Source of the DNA: Ancylostoma caninum
Lineage: Eukaryota; Nematoda; Chromadorea; Rhabditida; Ancylostomatidae
Direction: 5' to 3'
NCBI GenBank assembly: GCA_037903475.1
Contig: JBAJFG010000172.1
Span: 3,464,001 to 3,528,000 of the forward strand
Length of the DNA stretch: 64,000 nt
The notes beneath the pieces were generated by a model. The model searched no databases and was not told the DNA's origin. It was given only the letters and a program-made list of their open reading frames with translations. Below, in pieces: positions 21,762 to 33,600 of the stretch. Position numbers and translations under genes: made by a program. Every line of letters starts with the position of its first letter. Within the stretch, counting starts at the first letter, position 1.

Positions 21762-24700
21762 AAGAAATGTGTAAGAATTTGAATGGAGAAACCGGAGAAG
21801 TTAAAAAAAGAACAACACAACGGCTAAAGCTGGCGCAACAGCTAATTTAGAAGGAAAACAAAGTCTTCCAGAAGGAGAAGGATTTCTTGTGTTCCACTCT
21901 TAGGAAATTCCAAAGAGAAGAGCCTTTACCATGAAATTAGTGGGAAATTGGTAGATCAAAACCATGTAAGGAACTGTATCTTAACATTACTGGGCACAAA
22001 CAATATTCCAAAGACACGGCTACTAAAAAGAAGTAGTGAAGAACGGAAAATTAACAAAATAGCAATACTTCTAAATTTTCACAACAAAGTTCAGGAAAAA
22101 GTCATAAAAAAGAGGACAATGTTTTGAAAAAAAAATCTAGCCTTTTCGCACATATTAGGCAAATCTGTCGCTGCTGGGTCCCTGATTGTCCCGAAGGGAT
22201 AAATTTGGCCTCCGAGCGAAAAAAAAAGTTCGCGAAAACTAAATTAAGCTAGCTCTTTCACCGAATTCATTCATGTTTAATCGAATTTATCAAACCCTAT
22301 GGTTCCTATAGGTAATGACGAAGTTTCTACGGTATATTTTGGCAAAATGAATCGCGGAGGTCAAATGTGGCCTTAAAACAAAATGCAAAATCCGTCTAAA
22401 AACCTGAATTTGATGGCACAGACTGGAAAGCTTTCAAGACTCTGTTGAAAATTTGAGGAATGAGCTATTAAACAATAGAAAATCCAGGGTATAGCAAGAT
22501 TTGGATGGAGAATGACCCCTTGGAGCGAAATCAGAGCAAACGAATGAAGAGAAAAAAAGTACATGGACACAAACTCGTCGATACGGAAGGTATGAAGACG
22601 TTGTGGGCCATGGCATCCTTAAGTAGCAGAACCAGTGACCTACACGTATCCACTACTAAGCCACCAGCAATAATGTCGACGCTATGATGTGCTAAAAATA
22701 GCCGGCACATATCCATAGGCCTGGGCAGGTCACCTATCGATAGCGGGGTCCGTGACCTTTCGCTGATCTTAGGTCTGTGAGGCAGTCAGTGCTCGTAGGC
22801 CTTTTAGGCCCTGACACCAAAAATGAGACAGTGAACTCAATGAGCAGAAAAAAATCCTGAAAATGAGACACAGATGCTATATGAAGCTGAAAAGCTACTA
22901 AATACATCTATACTTCATTGTTTTCTCCTAGTTATCTAGCAGTTTCTGGGCTCACCTGGATAACTGTTATTTTATTTGGACTCTTTCTCCACTTCAGCAG
23001 GTTAAACGTCTCTAACTCGCCTAATAACACCAATTACTTGGCTAAATTGTCAAATTTAGCGCATGAAGATTAGGAGCTTTGACTGGAAAACGCGAAATAA
23101 TCGCTCGCTCGAGCTAAAACGTGGGAATAAAACTCGAGCCGTGGTTGTAATTCATTAATGATGTGTCCATATCTGTAGGTAATATACTATAATAACTAAT
23201 CAAATGAATATGTCATCCCATATTGTAGCTAAGTAAAAACAGCAATTGATGGTCGAAAAAATTGTGGTCCCACAGTTTTTCTGGGATGAAAAGCAACCCC
23301 ATGTTCAAGAAAGTGTGCTCTTGCTTCGCCATACTTGTTCTGGCCCTTTCCAGAACTTACTCTGTCATGCTCTGCCAAAGGGCAAGCCGTAGAAGAGGTT
23401 GATTGCTCTAATTACTTTGCAGAAACCAGTTTACTAATTTTGACGTGCTTACTAAGGACAAGAAAACAAATTACTGTTCAGTCCGATTTCTCCTTCACAA
23501 GTTGCCTTGCTCCCTGGCGTGACGACAAGCACTGGTTTTGTCATGGCAATTTTACAAAGCTTTGCCAGGAACTTCGGAGATTGAATCTTTGACTGCTGTA
23601 GATATCCATTGGTTTTCAAATCTTAATTCCACTACTCTTGGAAAATAACATCCATGTTTATGGGCCTGACCATAGCACTCATATTAATGGTCCGTATATG
23701 CATCATTGCCTACTTTTCTTAGCTTACCCAAAGTTCCTCAATATTACTAATTAATGCCTTACCATGAACGTTTTATCTGTAACCGCACTTCTGGTGCATT
23801 AAATAAATAAATAAATAAATAAGTCCACTCGAACGCTCAACCGCCACTATTTTTTTATTTTTTCAAAATTATTTCACCTTAGAAAGATACGTTGTTGTTT
23901 AAACAACAATTTCCTTCTCCATGACTACCACCATCAACTTAGTCTCGAATTAAAAATTTAGTTAGTGGGTTACTTGTTATGTTTTTGTTTCCTTTGTGTA
24001 CAGCGGTGCAGTGAGACAAATTAATTTCTTCATTTTTTTTGTATGATTTCTCCTCTTCCTTGTAGAGAGGACTCGAAAGACAAAGTTCAAATAAGTGATT
24101 CACCTAGCCAAGGAACAAGGGAGCTCCATAGATATTTTCTGTGAACGCAGTCTTTTCTTTCTGAACATTTTGAATTTAATTAAACATGTTCACAGGGTGG
24201 GCCAAAAATACGGTAAAAATCAAAAGGGCCATCAGAAAAAGATTTTTACAGCTATTTAGAACATTGTCACGTGCTCTATGTCCACCAACTCCAACGAATA
24301 TGTACATTACAAGAACACATCTAGAAATATCCTCCATCTGCTAGGAATCAGTGCCCTAGACATCAAATGAAGTCGCAAGCCTCGGCGTGTAAGTGGTTCC
24401 GCAAAAATTTATTTTCCTATCTCTGAAGACCCTTACTGGAGTTTTTCGACTCCTAAGGGTTTTTGAGGAAGTTTATATATCAGCGTGTCGTGAAAACCTA
24501 CTAGCACACTTGAGTTAGTTCTGTGCAATTGAGTGGTCGCTCGACATAACCAGTAGGTCCTAAAATTTATTTCTCCCCCTGTTTTGAACCAGGTGAAACC
24601 TAAATTCCTGAGCACTGTCCTGGTAAAACATCCGGAGATGGGCTCGAAAATAAACATGACTTCAAGAGAGAACACCCTGTAATATATGGATAAAGTCCCA

Positions 24701-25491
24701 CCATTTTAAGAGCAGCTTTTGTTTTATAACAGACCCTGACCTTTTATCCCAAATTTTATCCTCATCCCACTTCTGGTTAAAATCCGCTGCTTGTGTCCTT
24801 AGAAGTGAACTACCCCTAGGTTTTTTTTGTTCAAGTGCCCAAATGTTCATTCAAATTTGTTCACCTTTACTTGGACAACATTCAGATAACCTGGTCATGC
24901 GACAAATAAGCAGCGACCCTTCTTCATTGTATTCACTTCAATAAATGTCTTCGAATTCAGTGGCTCAAAATACACTGTGACTAACTCCGTTCAAGGTTCA
25001 TTGCTCAGATTGAAATGTTTCTAAATGAAGCCCAAAAGTACAAACTCCCTCTTTCCAAGAATAATAGCAAGTTTTTTTTAAATTCGTTGCTTGCAGTTGA
25101 AGATGTAGGAAGAATCCAACGCTTTACAGAATTTCCAGAAGAAGAAAAAAAAACGATGGAAACAATTTTTTCCAGAAAACTTTTTCACCTGCAGCTTGCG
25201 GCATTTAGTTCTGTAGGAGGCTTCAGCAGCAGGAAGTCAACTATAGATAGAGCCTCTTCTACTAAAAAGGGCAAGACCGTGGGTCAAAGAAAGCTCTATG
25301 ACCCTTTTCTGCTTTTGAATTTATATTTTCAAGCGCTCTGGAGAATCAGCCCCCTTATTTGCAGTGTCAGTTCTACCTTGAAAGAAATTAACTGAAAAAT
25401 AAAACAATTTTACCTATTAAGTTGGACATTTCTGAAGATTCATAGGCATTAATTCCAGCTCAAATGCCTTTTATAGCTGTACTCCTGCAAC
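21762..25491. other. Divergent intergenic region between the two SXP/RAL-2 genes
   Basis: About 3.7 kb holding no supported gene. It contains the SINE-like repeat at 23681-23822. A possible short-ended element runs from about 24193 (ACAGGGTGGGCC) to about 24680 (GAACACCCTGTAA), whose inverted ends match over only about 8 bases. Promoters of both genes should lie here, but no specific site was recognised. Confidence 0.45.
23681..23822 (+). repeat. SINE-like repeat with (AAAT)n tail, copy 1
   Basis: About 120 bp ending CACTTCTGGTGCATT and then an AAAT tetramer tail. A clearly homologous copy in inverse orientation lies at 48606-48756, sharing ATGCATCATT, TACCCAAAGTTCCTCA and CACTTCTGGTGCATTAAATA. 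A 3' microsatellite tail is typical of non-LTR retrotransposon or SINE 3' ends. No reverse transcriptase is visible. Confidence 0.65.
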
Positions 25492-28137
25492 ATGAGGCTC
25501 AGCAGCTTGAATTTCGTTCTACTACTTGGTATGCCCAGCTACACACTAGGGCCTCCGCCTCGTTATACCACTACTACCTTTGTGAGTTGTTCTTGTAAAG
25601 ATACTACAACACTGCTCCTAATCCTTTCAAAAAGGATGCGCACGACGCGTTAAAGGCAGCACCCACGGAAATTTTCGCTTCTTAGATCTTGATATAATCG
25701 TGATCCAATCGAATGTGGGATCAATTTGGCAATAAGAGTACCAGTTATAACTTTCTCCATCATGAATAATAACAGGTAATACCTGGATCTGTCGCAAAGC
25801 ACCGGTCGTCCATAACATCCTTACAAAAGGATCCAATTCCAATTTTTTTTCGAAAACCCAAATTATGCATTTCATTACGAATCTTAATAATGATAAGAAT
25901 CTTTCCAACATAGAGCTGTTTATTAGGGTGGTCAGAAAGTCTTGAGCCGTTTTTGACTTTTTTTGTGCTTTATTTTATTACTTAGCCCACAGTGGAATTT
26001 GCTCAACAATATAATAGCCACAGTTAGTCACTGCTGTGTCCCACCTTATGGGCCGGTCAGCGTTCCCCTTCTTCCAGAACTGGGAAGACTGGAAGCCAAA
26101 GAAATCGCTGACCTCCGTTCCAACATGGTCAACTTTGGTGAATTTTTTCTTAGCCAGGAATGTTCGAAATAAGTGACAGTCAGAAGTGGCAACGTCAGGA
26201 GAATACGGTAAGTGGGGAAGCGTGCCCCAACCCAGCTCCTCCTATTTTTCAGGGGTCCCTTAAGCAAAATGGGGTCTAGCGTCACCATGGCGTAGGTGTG
26301 CAAAAAACTCGTCTTGGCCGTTTTTCTCAAACAGCATCCGCGACCTTCCGGACCTGATTGGCGTATGTGTTACTGATGACCTTGTATGTTTGCGGGAGCA
26401 GCTTATAATACGACATTCCTGGCGAATTCCAGAGGTAGCAGAGGTAACACTTGTTTGGTTGGGGGTGCGATTTGGTGGATCTTCTGCTCGACGGAGCCAC
26501 GTGGCAAGATGTATGTTAGAATCGTAGAGGACACAACTCTCATCTCCAGTAATTAGTTATTCCAGAAACTCCTTTCGGTGTGGTCAATGAAGGAAAAACT
26601 GATCTTGGGTAGGAGGACCTCTTTTGGAATTGACGTCGTAATTAAAGTTAGGAAAGCCAACCCGGCTATATATGTCTATTATTATGGAGAAGCCCCGAGT
26701 TTGGTCGACGATTACCACATGGTAGGTCATGGGTACCGATCAATAATCAAAAGTTCTGGAGCTTTCAAAAAAATCGGCTCAAGACTTTCTGACCACCCTA
26801 ATACACTGCAGAAAATACCATTAAATATAATGTAGTGTTTTGATCAATCATTCTTCATTGAGGCAGGTACAAGGTATGTTAGGTACAAGGTGTGCTAAAA
26901 TTTGCGGTGATGTTCTGACCGGTATGGATAATAGTACTGAAGAGTTCATGAATTATTTGATCCGTTCTAACACAGAGAATCCATTATTACAGAAAAAATC
27001 TGGGTATCTTCACTTTCTTGGAGGCTAAATTTATCCCTTCTAGACAAGCCTAATACGTCTGTGCGAAAAGGCATAATTTTTCTCCTAAAGGACTTCTTGG
27101 CACAAAAATTAGAATTTTTGCTATTTTGTTATTTTTCTGTTCTTCACTACAACATTTATTTTCAAGGATGCGTCGCGCGCGTCATTTTTGCAAAGATTGG
27201 GAGCACTATTGTATATAGATAGATCTTGTTTTAAACCTTGTGTGCTTTGCCAAAGAAGTCCTGAAAAATTTCCATCCTCCGAAAATTTTCCCATTGCTGC
27301 AAGTTTTCCAGAAACTTCTTGTAATTAAGAAAAAAATGAAACAGTCAAAATCATTGGCGTGAATGATGCTTTTTCTCCAAATACTTCACTGATAAAAGTG
27401 AACTTGTCAGGGTCCACCACCACCGTTTCCATTTCTGGAAGGAGTTGGCTACGCAGGGGTGCAGGAGTTCCAGAAAATATTCCAGGTGAGATTTCTTCCT
27501 CAAACTAGAGAGGTCGATCTGACTCTGTAGTGCTGCAGAACAGTGATCTTTCTGGATTTCAATGGAATGGCCTACTGGAGGATTGGGCACGGAGGAATAA
27601 CGTCACGGTAATTGCAACTTAGTAGGACTTTCGTAGATAAATCTGGATTTTTTTTTCAGGATTCCTTTCGCCTTTTCAAGGACAATATGGAGAGGGAAAA
27701 GAGAGAGGGCGAGGCGAATCTCCTGAAATGTCTGGATGAGTTGCGCCAGTTTTTCATCGACTACCATCGAATTGGTAATAATTTGGTAAGGATCACCCGC
27801 TGTTTGAGCCGAAAAAATTATATTTAGGCAATAATTTACCGAATTTAAGGTCTACACAGGGGAACAAGCCAACGAGCTAAGGCAGGAGCTGTTCAGGAAG
27901 CTGACCCGGAAGCAAAAGCGTTTAGCGGTCAGGCTCAGCAACATCTTTACCCCTGGAGATGTTCAATGGTCGCCAGACGAGGAGGGTCCTTACATACCTG
28001 AGCCGTACCCTCGTCGATTCGGACCAAGACGGGGCCGTAGCAGGCAGAGAAGGGGACCATTTGGGCGGTGGACAATGGGACCATTTCCGTTCCAGCCCAT
28101 GGATTTTGGACAAGGATCCTACGAAGAGGAGGAATAA
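25492..28137 (+). CDS. SXP/RAL-2 family (DUF148) secreted protein, gene 2
   Basis: Five exons: 25492-25581, 27411-27485, 27539-27607, 27660-27785 and 27850-28137, all joined in phase 0, giving about 215 residues. The first exon (signal-like MRLSSLNFVLLLGMPSYTLG, donor GTGAGT) is the least certain. The rest aligns exon by exon with gene 1: PPPPFPFLEGVGYAGVQEFQ, LSGFQWNGLLEDWARRNNV, a charged helix ending QFFIDYHRIGNNL, then QELFRKLTRKQKRL. The 23-codon and 42-codon exons are exactly the same size in both genes. The C-terminus differs: basic and Pro/Arg/Phe-rich (RRGRSRQRRGPFGRW), then acidic. Intron 1 (1.8 kb) contains a decayed mariner element. The stop codon overlaps an AATAAA. Confidence 0.82.
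25648..25680. repeat. Dispersed motif AAAGGCAGCACCCACGGAAA, copy 1
   Basis: The phrase TTAAAGGCAGCACCCACGGA followed by AA-TTTTCG occurs here and again at about 62500-62530. It is probably the edge of a dispersed element whose other end was not identified. Confidence 0.5.
25923..26801 (-). mobile_element. Decayed, internally deleted mariner element
   Basis: Perfect terminal inverted repeats start TTAGGGTGGTCAGAAAGTC and continue to TTGAGCCG. They are flanked by TA at 25921-25922 and 26802-26803. The minus strand holds broken transposase sequence: a TGDES-type block (about 26535-26500), a DARPHFA-like block, and a C-terminal part from LPHLPYSPDVATSDCHLF to the stop at about 25985. The order and spacing of these aspartates fit the mariner D,D34D catalytic triad. 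The frame is interrupted by shifts and stops, and most of the N-terminal DNA-binding region is missing, so the 879-bp element is dead. It sits in intron 1 of SXP/RAL-2 gene 2. Confidence 0.88.
25985..26560 (-). pseudogene. Mariner transposase remnant
   Basis: Coding remnant within the element above. Recognisable pieces in 5' to 3' order are ITGDESCVLYDSN, WNSPGMSYYKLLPQTYKVI in a different frame, then SPDVATSDCHLFRTFLAKKK through FWKKGNADRPIRWDT and a TAA stop. Frame changes between the pieces and the absence of the N-terminal helix-turn-helix part show it is non-functional. Confidence 0.82.
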
Positions 28138-28873
28138 ATAGATTAGCTTGCTTATTGTTTATTTTACAGTTTCACTGCATGAGTATTTTTGGTTCCTGAG
28201 AAATATCCACGAAAATTAGATGACGAATAAGTAAAAATGATGTCATTATCCATCTAAATGTATTCGTTCATTATTTGGGAGATTTTTTTGCGGAATAGGA
28301 TGGAAAATTCGAAAAGAATCAGGAAAATCCACGAATTTTTGCCAGGAGCCTTCGCCATATAACACCCCAACACAATTTTATTCCTCCTTCACCCTACAAT
28401 TTCACGTCATCGAGTGCAAATCCTCGTCTTCCACGTATTTCTGGGATATCAAGACGACGCACAAGGACTTCTCCTGCACTCCAAGAACCTGAATACATCC
28501 TGAAGTATCGCGGCAACACATAAGGATGCAGTTGTAAGCAAATAGCCGCTATTCAGACGATCACATGGCACGTCAGAGGCATGCCGTATGCCCTCATATG
28601 AATACCTGACTAATGTCCTCGGTTAGCAAGAGCTTCACCCATTTTAACTCAGTTGGGTATGAGTCATCTTAGTAGAATGAATTAAGGATTGCATATGCTG
28701 AATAAGACATTAATAAAACATGAGGAAGAAAAGTCTCGAAAATTAAGCACAGCTGCTCTCGAAATGTCCTTATCCACAGGCTGGGTGACAGCTACTCCAA
28801 GAAATGCGGAAAATTCTGGAAAAATATCGTTGAAAACTCGCGAAAAAAGAGATAAATCTCTGAAATCTAACGG
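28138..28873. other. Short gene-free spacer
   Basis: Lies between SXP/RAL-2 gene 2 and the GAAT array. No supported coding sequence or RNA gene is visible. Confidence 0.5.
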
Positions 28874-29127
28874 GTGAATGAATGAATGAATGAATGAATG
28901 AATGAATGAATGAATGAATGAATGAATGAACGAACGAGTGAATGAATGAGAATGAATGAATGAATGAATGAATGAATGAATGAATGAATGAATGGATGAA
29001 TGAATGAATGGATGGAATGAATGAATGAATGAATGAATGAATGAATGAATGAATGAATGAATGAATGAATGAATGAATGAATGAATGAATGAATGAATGA
29101 ATGAATGAATGAATGAATGAATGAATA
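28874..29127. repeat. (GAAT)n microsatellite array abutting composite element copy 2
   Basis: About 250 bp of GAAT tetramers with a few GAAC and GGAT variants, ending 24 bases before the composite element. The long minus-strand frames rich in Phe-Ile-His-Ser are an artefact of the tetramer, as at 11.1 kb. Confidence 0.95.
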
Positions 29128-29849
29128 CCAAAAGAACCAATGCAATATGTACAGTCGGGTCCGGCAGCCACTGCAAATGGGCGCCGGCGGGCGCCGGCCG
29201 CCGCCACCCTCCGGCGCCCCGGTATTAATGAGCTATAAATCACTCGAGCTTGGGAGAAAGCGAAGAAAAATACAATTTTAGTCCATAGTAGACAGAGTGC
29301 AGTGGATATGTTAAGGCTATAAAGCAGGGGACCATTTTCACAACTTTCACGTTTTTTCATTTTTGTGATTTTCATGGGGAAAGATTTCTGAATACACAAT
29401 AAGCGAAGCCAACTCTTCCATTTTCTGCTATAGTACACTGCTTCGCGAATACAAAAATGGCCGTTATTCTTCTATAGATGGACACAGTACTTCAGTTATC
29501 CCATCTGAATAATAAAGCTCATCCAATTCGGGATCCTCAGAAATAATTGAAATCCGTACAAACTGTTCCATATCCATTGCGAAGTAGTTCTACCGCTGTC
29601 ATTTATCTTTCGTGGAGCAGTCCTTTACGGCGGAGTTACTCTCTCCCGGTTTCCCTCAACTTTGAAAAAGTGGTTTTTCACTATTACTTACACTATTACT
29701 ATTACTTACACTTACACTTATCGTAGTTTATCTTCGAAATTTATGCAAAACGTTGCCGGATGCCTTCCTGGACTACCCGAAGGAGATCACGGGGGACGTT
29801 CCAAGCAGTGAACCCCAAACACTGCGATACTTAACTCTGGATCTCCAAC

Positions 29850-29905
29850 GGAGTGGAACCAGCGATAGGGACAGATTGCAATCTGCCACTCAAACCACTG
29901 AGCCA
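29850..29905 (-). repeat. tRNA-like segment I inside copy 2
   Basis: The A box TGGCTCAGTGG at 29905-29895 and B box GGTTCCACTCC at 29860-29850 on the minus strand are unchanged from copy 1. Confidence 0.6.
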
Positions 29906-29997
29906 TCCGGGCTACTTTTTATATTGGTGTTTGTTAGATAACTGCAGCAGCCGTAGGAAGCATACTATATGTATTTGCAAAACGGGGGCACAGGGCA

Positions 29998-30052
29998 GGA
30001 TTCGATCCCCTAACCACCACAACGTCGATCATTCGTTCAACCCACTGAGCTA
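29998..30052 (-). repeat. tRNA-like segment II inside copy 2
   Basis: The A box TAGCTCAGTGG at 30052-30042 and B box GGATCGAATCC at 30008-29998 on the minus strand. This copy matches the tRNA consensus better than the one in copy 1. Confidence 0.62.
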
Positions 30053-30675
30053 TGCGCGCACGCGATGCAACATACAAATAGTGTCAAATCTTACTTACAC
30101 TTACACTTATCGTAGTTTATCTTAGAAATTTAGGTGAAAAGGGAGTTGGGTGGGGCCACTCCTGTGAAGCCTAAGCCTAAGCCTTAAACCCATTCTTAAG
30201 CATAGGGTTAGGCTTATCTACCCTGTCTACTATGGACTAGAATTGTATTGTTCTTCGCTCTCTCCCAAGCTCGAGTGATTTATAGCTCATTAATACCGGG
30301 GCGCCGGAGGGTGGCGGCGGCCGGCGCCCGCCGGCGCCCATTTGCAGTGGCTGCCGGACCGGACTGTAGGTTCAAACATTTATTTACATCCAGAAAAACA
30401 TGGACTATTTATTACAACTATAATAATGTCACAGGTAAAATCAGATCACAAAATATTTAAGTGAGGTAGGTATCAGTCTCAGGTATTTTTTACATGAGTA
30501 AGTTATTAGTTTTAATAATAAATTGCCTAACATAAGATATGTCGTTATTTGACAGTGCTACACGATACCTTGTAGATTTGTATATTTTATGTATTTATAT
30601 TTTATCCATGTCGGAGTAGCAATTTTTGCAACTCTACTGCTTTGCTTGTGTTCTGCGGTAGTCGCGACGAAATGC

Positions 30676-33600
30676 CTAGGAAGAAGTGGCCTTTGTCAAC
30701 ATTTTCGATTGCCTCCTCTTGAAGAGATCATTCGATGATGTCCGTAGATGCGGGAAGAAGTACAGTATTATCCGTTGGATTTGTTTCCGAATCGGTTCGG
30801 ATAGATCCTTGACGAAGATGATCATGACAAACCTGGAAAATTTCCCATTTTTCATTCAGAATTACCAGGAAAACTACGGGATTTGCCGAGAAATTTCCCT
30901 CACCCATCGATAGTGTTCAATGAAAGCCAGACAAAAGAGAAGCACAAGAATTTCCACCAATTGTAGGGCAGCAATCCAGACAGCACTTGTGCAAATAGCA
31001 TATCCACAAGGTACAAACAGTCTTGCGAGACTTTCTAAAATATAGCCGTCGAAAATTCTAGAAATTCTGCAAATGCACACAAAACAACGTGACTCAAAGC
31101 TGTACCTGTGCAAAAAGTACTCGATTCCGCTTCATTCTCTTAGTGCTTTCCGTGTTTGAGAGGACAGTGTTAGATCTCTGAAATTGCCGGGTTACTGTAG
31201 TAGCACCGTAGTACAGTGCCCTAGAAATGTGGTGGACTTACAGTAATTATAATGAGCCTTGCAAAAGTGATGATATTCAGTATGAACATGGTGGCTGTGG
31301 AGACGTAGACAATCAGACCGATATCCGCAAAGGCGTCGGTTGATCTCTGCTGACCGTCGCCTTGCCAGATGAGCATCTCCTCGTGGAAAATGTAGCCGAC
31401 ACCGTCTGGAAAAAAGATTATGGATTCAGAAGAGATGATTAACTGCTTGAAAATTCCCAAACTGTTGCCACAACCTAGTGCGAGAACTGGTCCCCAACAG
31501 GTATCGCGCGCGTTGAAAGCGCGGCGCGGTCATTAGATGTATGTGCAACCTCCCCGTATTCACTGCTGTACTTCTTAGCTGCATTAAACTCGTAAAACGT
31601 CCGCACCTCCAAATGCCAAGCAAGGAAAAAATGTTTTTGTTTTTCGAGATCAGTTCTCTTGTAAAAATTGTGGGGACCAGTTCTCGTCTAATCAACTGCA
31701 ATGAATGTTTTCGGTTCAAGTATGAGTTCGTACTGATGCTTTGTATGCTATACATGAATTTAGATTACTTGAATAAACTATAAATAAATACATAATTATA
31801 CGTACATGAATTAAATATAAGAATAAGTGTACACCAAGATCTGTGAAAGTATCTAGCACCAATCTTTTCGAGTGGCTTCGGAGCAAACATTACCGGTGGA
31901 GCGCGCTTTTGTCCACATGTCAGCATGTTTTCTGGTCATCTTGAACCTATTACAAACAACAAATACTTCAAATACATTTATGTAATACCACGCAGAAGCT
32001 CACGCTCCTTGTGTTTGGAGCAGATATTGTCATGGGAGCGCAACATTCATTCCCAACTCGCTAATTTTCCCCTGGGCTTCAAATTTAATATGAATCGCAC
32101 ACAAAACGTCATTTTACATGGGCTATTCCCAAAATCTACTTCAGGGAGCCTTAACACTATTCTCACTAGCGATACCAAACGACTAGGACAGTGCGCGAGT
32201 AGCGCAGCAGTATCACTTGGAGGTCAACACTTTCAACTGGCTGACGAGGAAGAAGGAATCGCCGAAGACCAGCATGCACAATGGACCAGAGGACCCTCCC
32301 TCCTTTAATTATTATAGAAATATTGTAGCAGGAAATTTCATGTTAGCTGGAACTTTTCAAAATAATTTCAGAAAATCTCCGATCGCTAATAGCCGAGCAG
32401 GATGATGGTTGGTGCTATGGAATTATTTTTGCGAAGAAACTTTCTCTCAAGAATAGTGGTTTCGTTGTCAATTAACTAAGAAATACACCCAAATGAACTC
32501 ACTGATGGAGTAGACGATTGCCAGAGCGAGGGTACCGATCCAACACAGGAGCACGAGCACCTAAATAATTAATTAAGAGAAATATTTTGATAGTTTCGCA
32601 CGATTTCTTGTTTTTTAATGGTTTGAATAATAATAATGTAGATATAACAAGTAGTAATAACAAGTAAATAATATCCGAATAGGTCTTCCTAACGGTTTGG
32701 CATAGTGCGTTCCGTACGCGCCAATAGTTGTGCGTTTGTGCATAAATCGGCGACTCGGACATCCCCCTCGCTAAACGTAGGACACTTCAGAATTGTCATT
32801 ACGACGCCTCGTAATGACGCGCGTTACCACTATTGCATTAATGGTTCTGGGTTACGATAACTTCTTTAGGTCCTAGCCACACCATTTCTTTTTCTAGACC
32901 TTTTTCTCTCGGACTACTGTTCCTGTTAGAGCGCACTATGAAAACCAAAATTTTAGGGGCAATTTCTCGTTTATAAAAGAAATCAAAAATCAAAAGATCA
33001 AAGAATTACCAGGGTGTTGCGAAGAGTGCAGCATCTATTATAGATATGTATCGAAAAAGAAGCAATAAGGCGATTCACTGAAGCGAGAACCTGCAAATCA
33101 ACGGTTTTAGCATTGTGAACAATCCATCCAGTAGATTGTGGTAGTTTTCGGACAACTATCACAAATACCTGAGTTATAACACCGCCCAGATAGACCATGC
33201 CACCTATGACATTCCCCAAAATCACACCGACAATTGGTGGAAGGAAGTAGGCGTGCCTGGAAAAATAACGTTCACACAGCGTTGAAGTAATCGATAAAAT
33301 CAATCAATAATGCTCAGCTCTCCATGGTGAGAAGCGCAAACTTACAGAAAAGCCGTTGGAGTGCACCAGAATAGGAATACTGTACATGTGACCAGGTTGA
33401 ACAGTGCTTTTGAGGCACACAACGTTAGAAATGAACTACGATTTTTACGTCGTCGTAACACGCTGAGGACTACGTAGGCATTCGCGGCGACACCGAAAGG
33501 CGATACCTGCAAGAAGGATGCCATTCAATATGTATCTTTTGTACTGCAGCAAAAATACTATAAAAGAAAGAGGTGTGGATCATAAATGGGATGAAAACAT

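Larger units (their letters stand above)
29152..30366. mobile_element. Non-autonomous Tc1/mariner-like inverted-repeat element, copy 2
   Basis: About 1.2 kb with the same GC-rich terminal inverted repeats as copy 1 (CAGTCGGGTCCGGCAGCC ... GGCTGCCGGACCGGACTG). A perfect TA duplication flanks it at 29150-29151 and 30367-30368. It carries 146 bases (29560-29705) absent from copy 1. No transposase is encoded. High identity between the copies suggests recent mobilisation by an enzyme encoded elsewhere. Confidence 0.9.

Noticed and set aside
23800..23822. CRISPR-like or satellite array at the AAAT and ATTT tracts
   Set aside because: Simple tetramer tails without spacers in a eukaryotic genome.
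28682..29438. 164- and 222-codon minus-strand frames
   Set aside because: They run through the GAAT array and the GC-rich inverted repeat of the composite element; no protein features.
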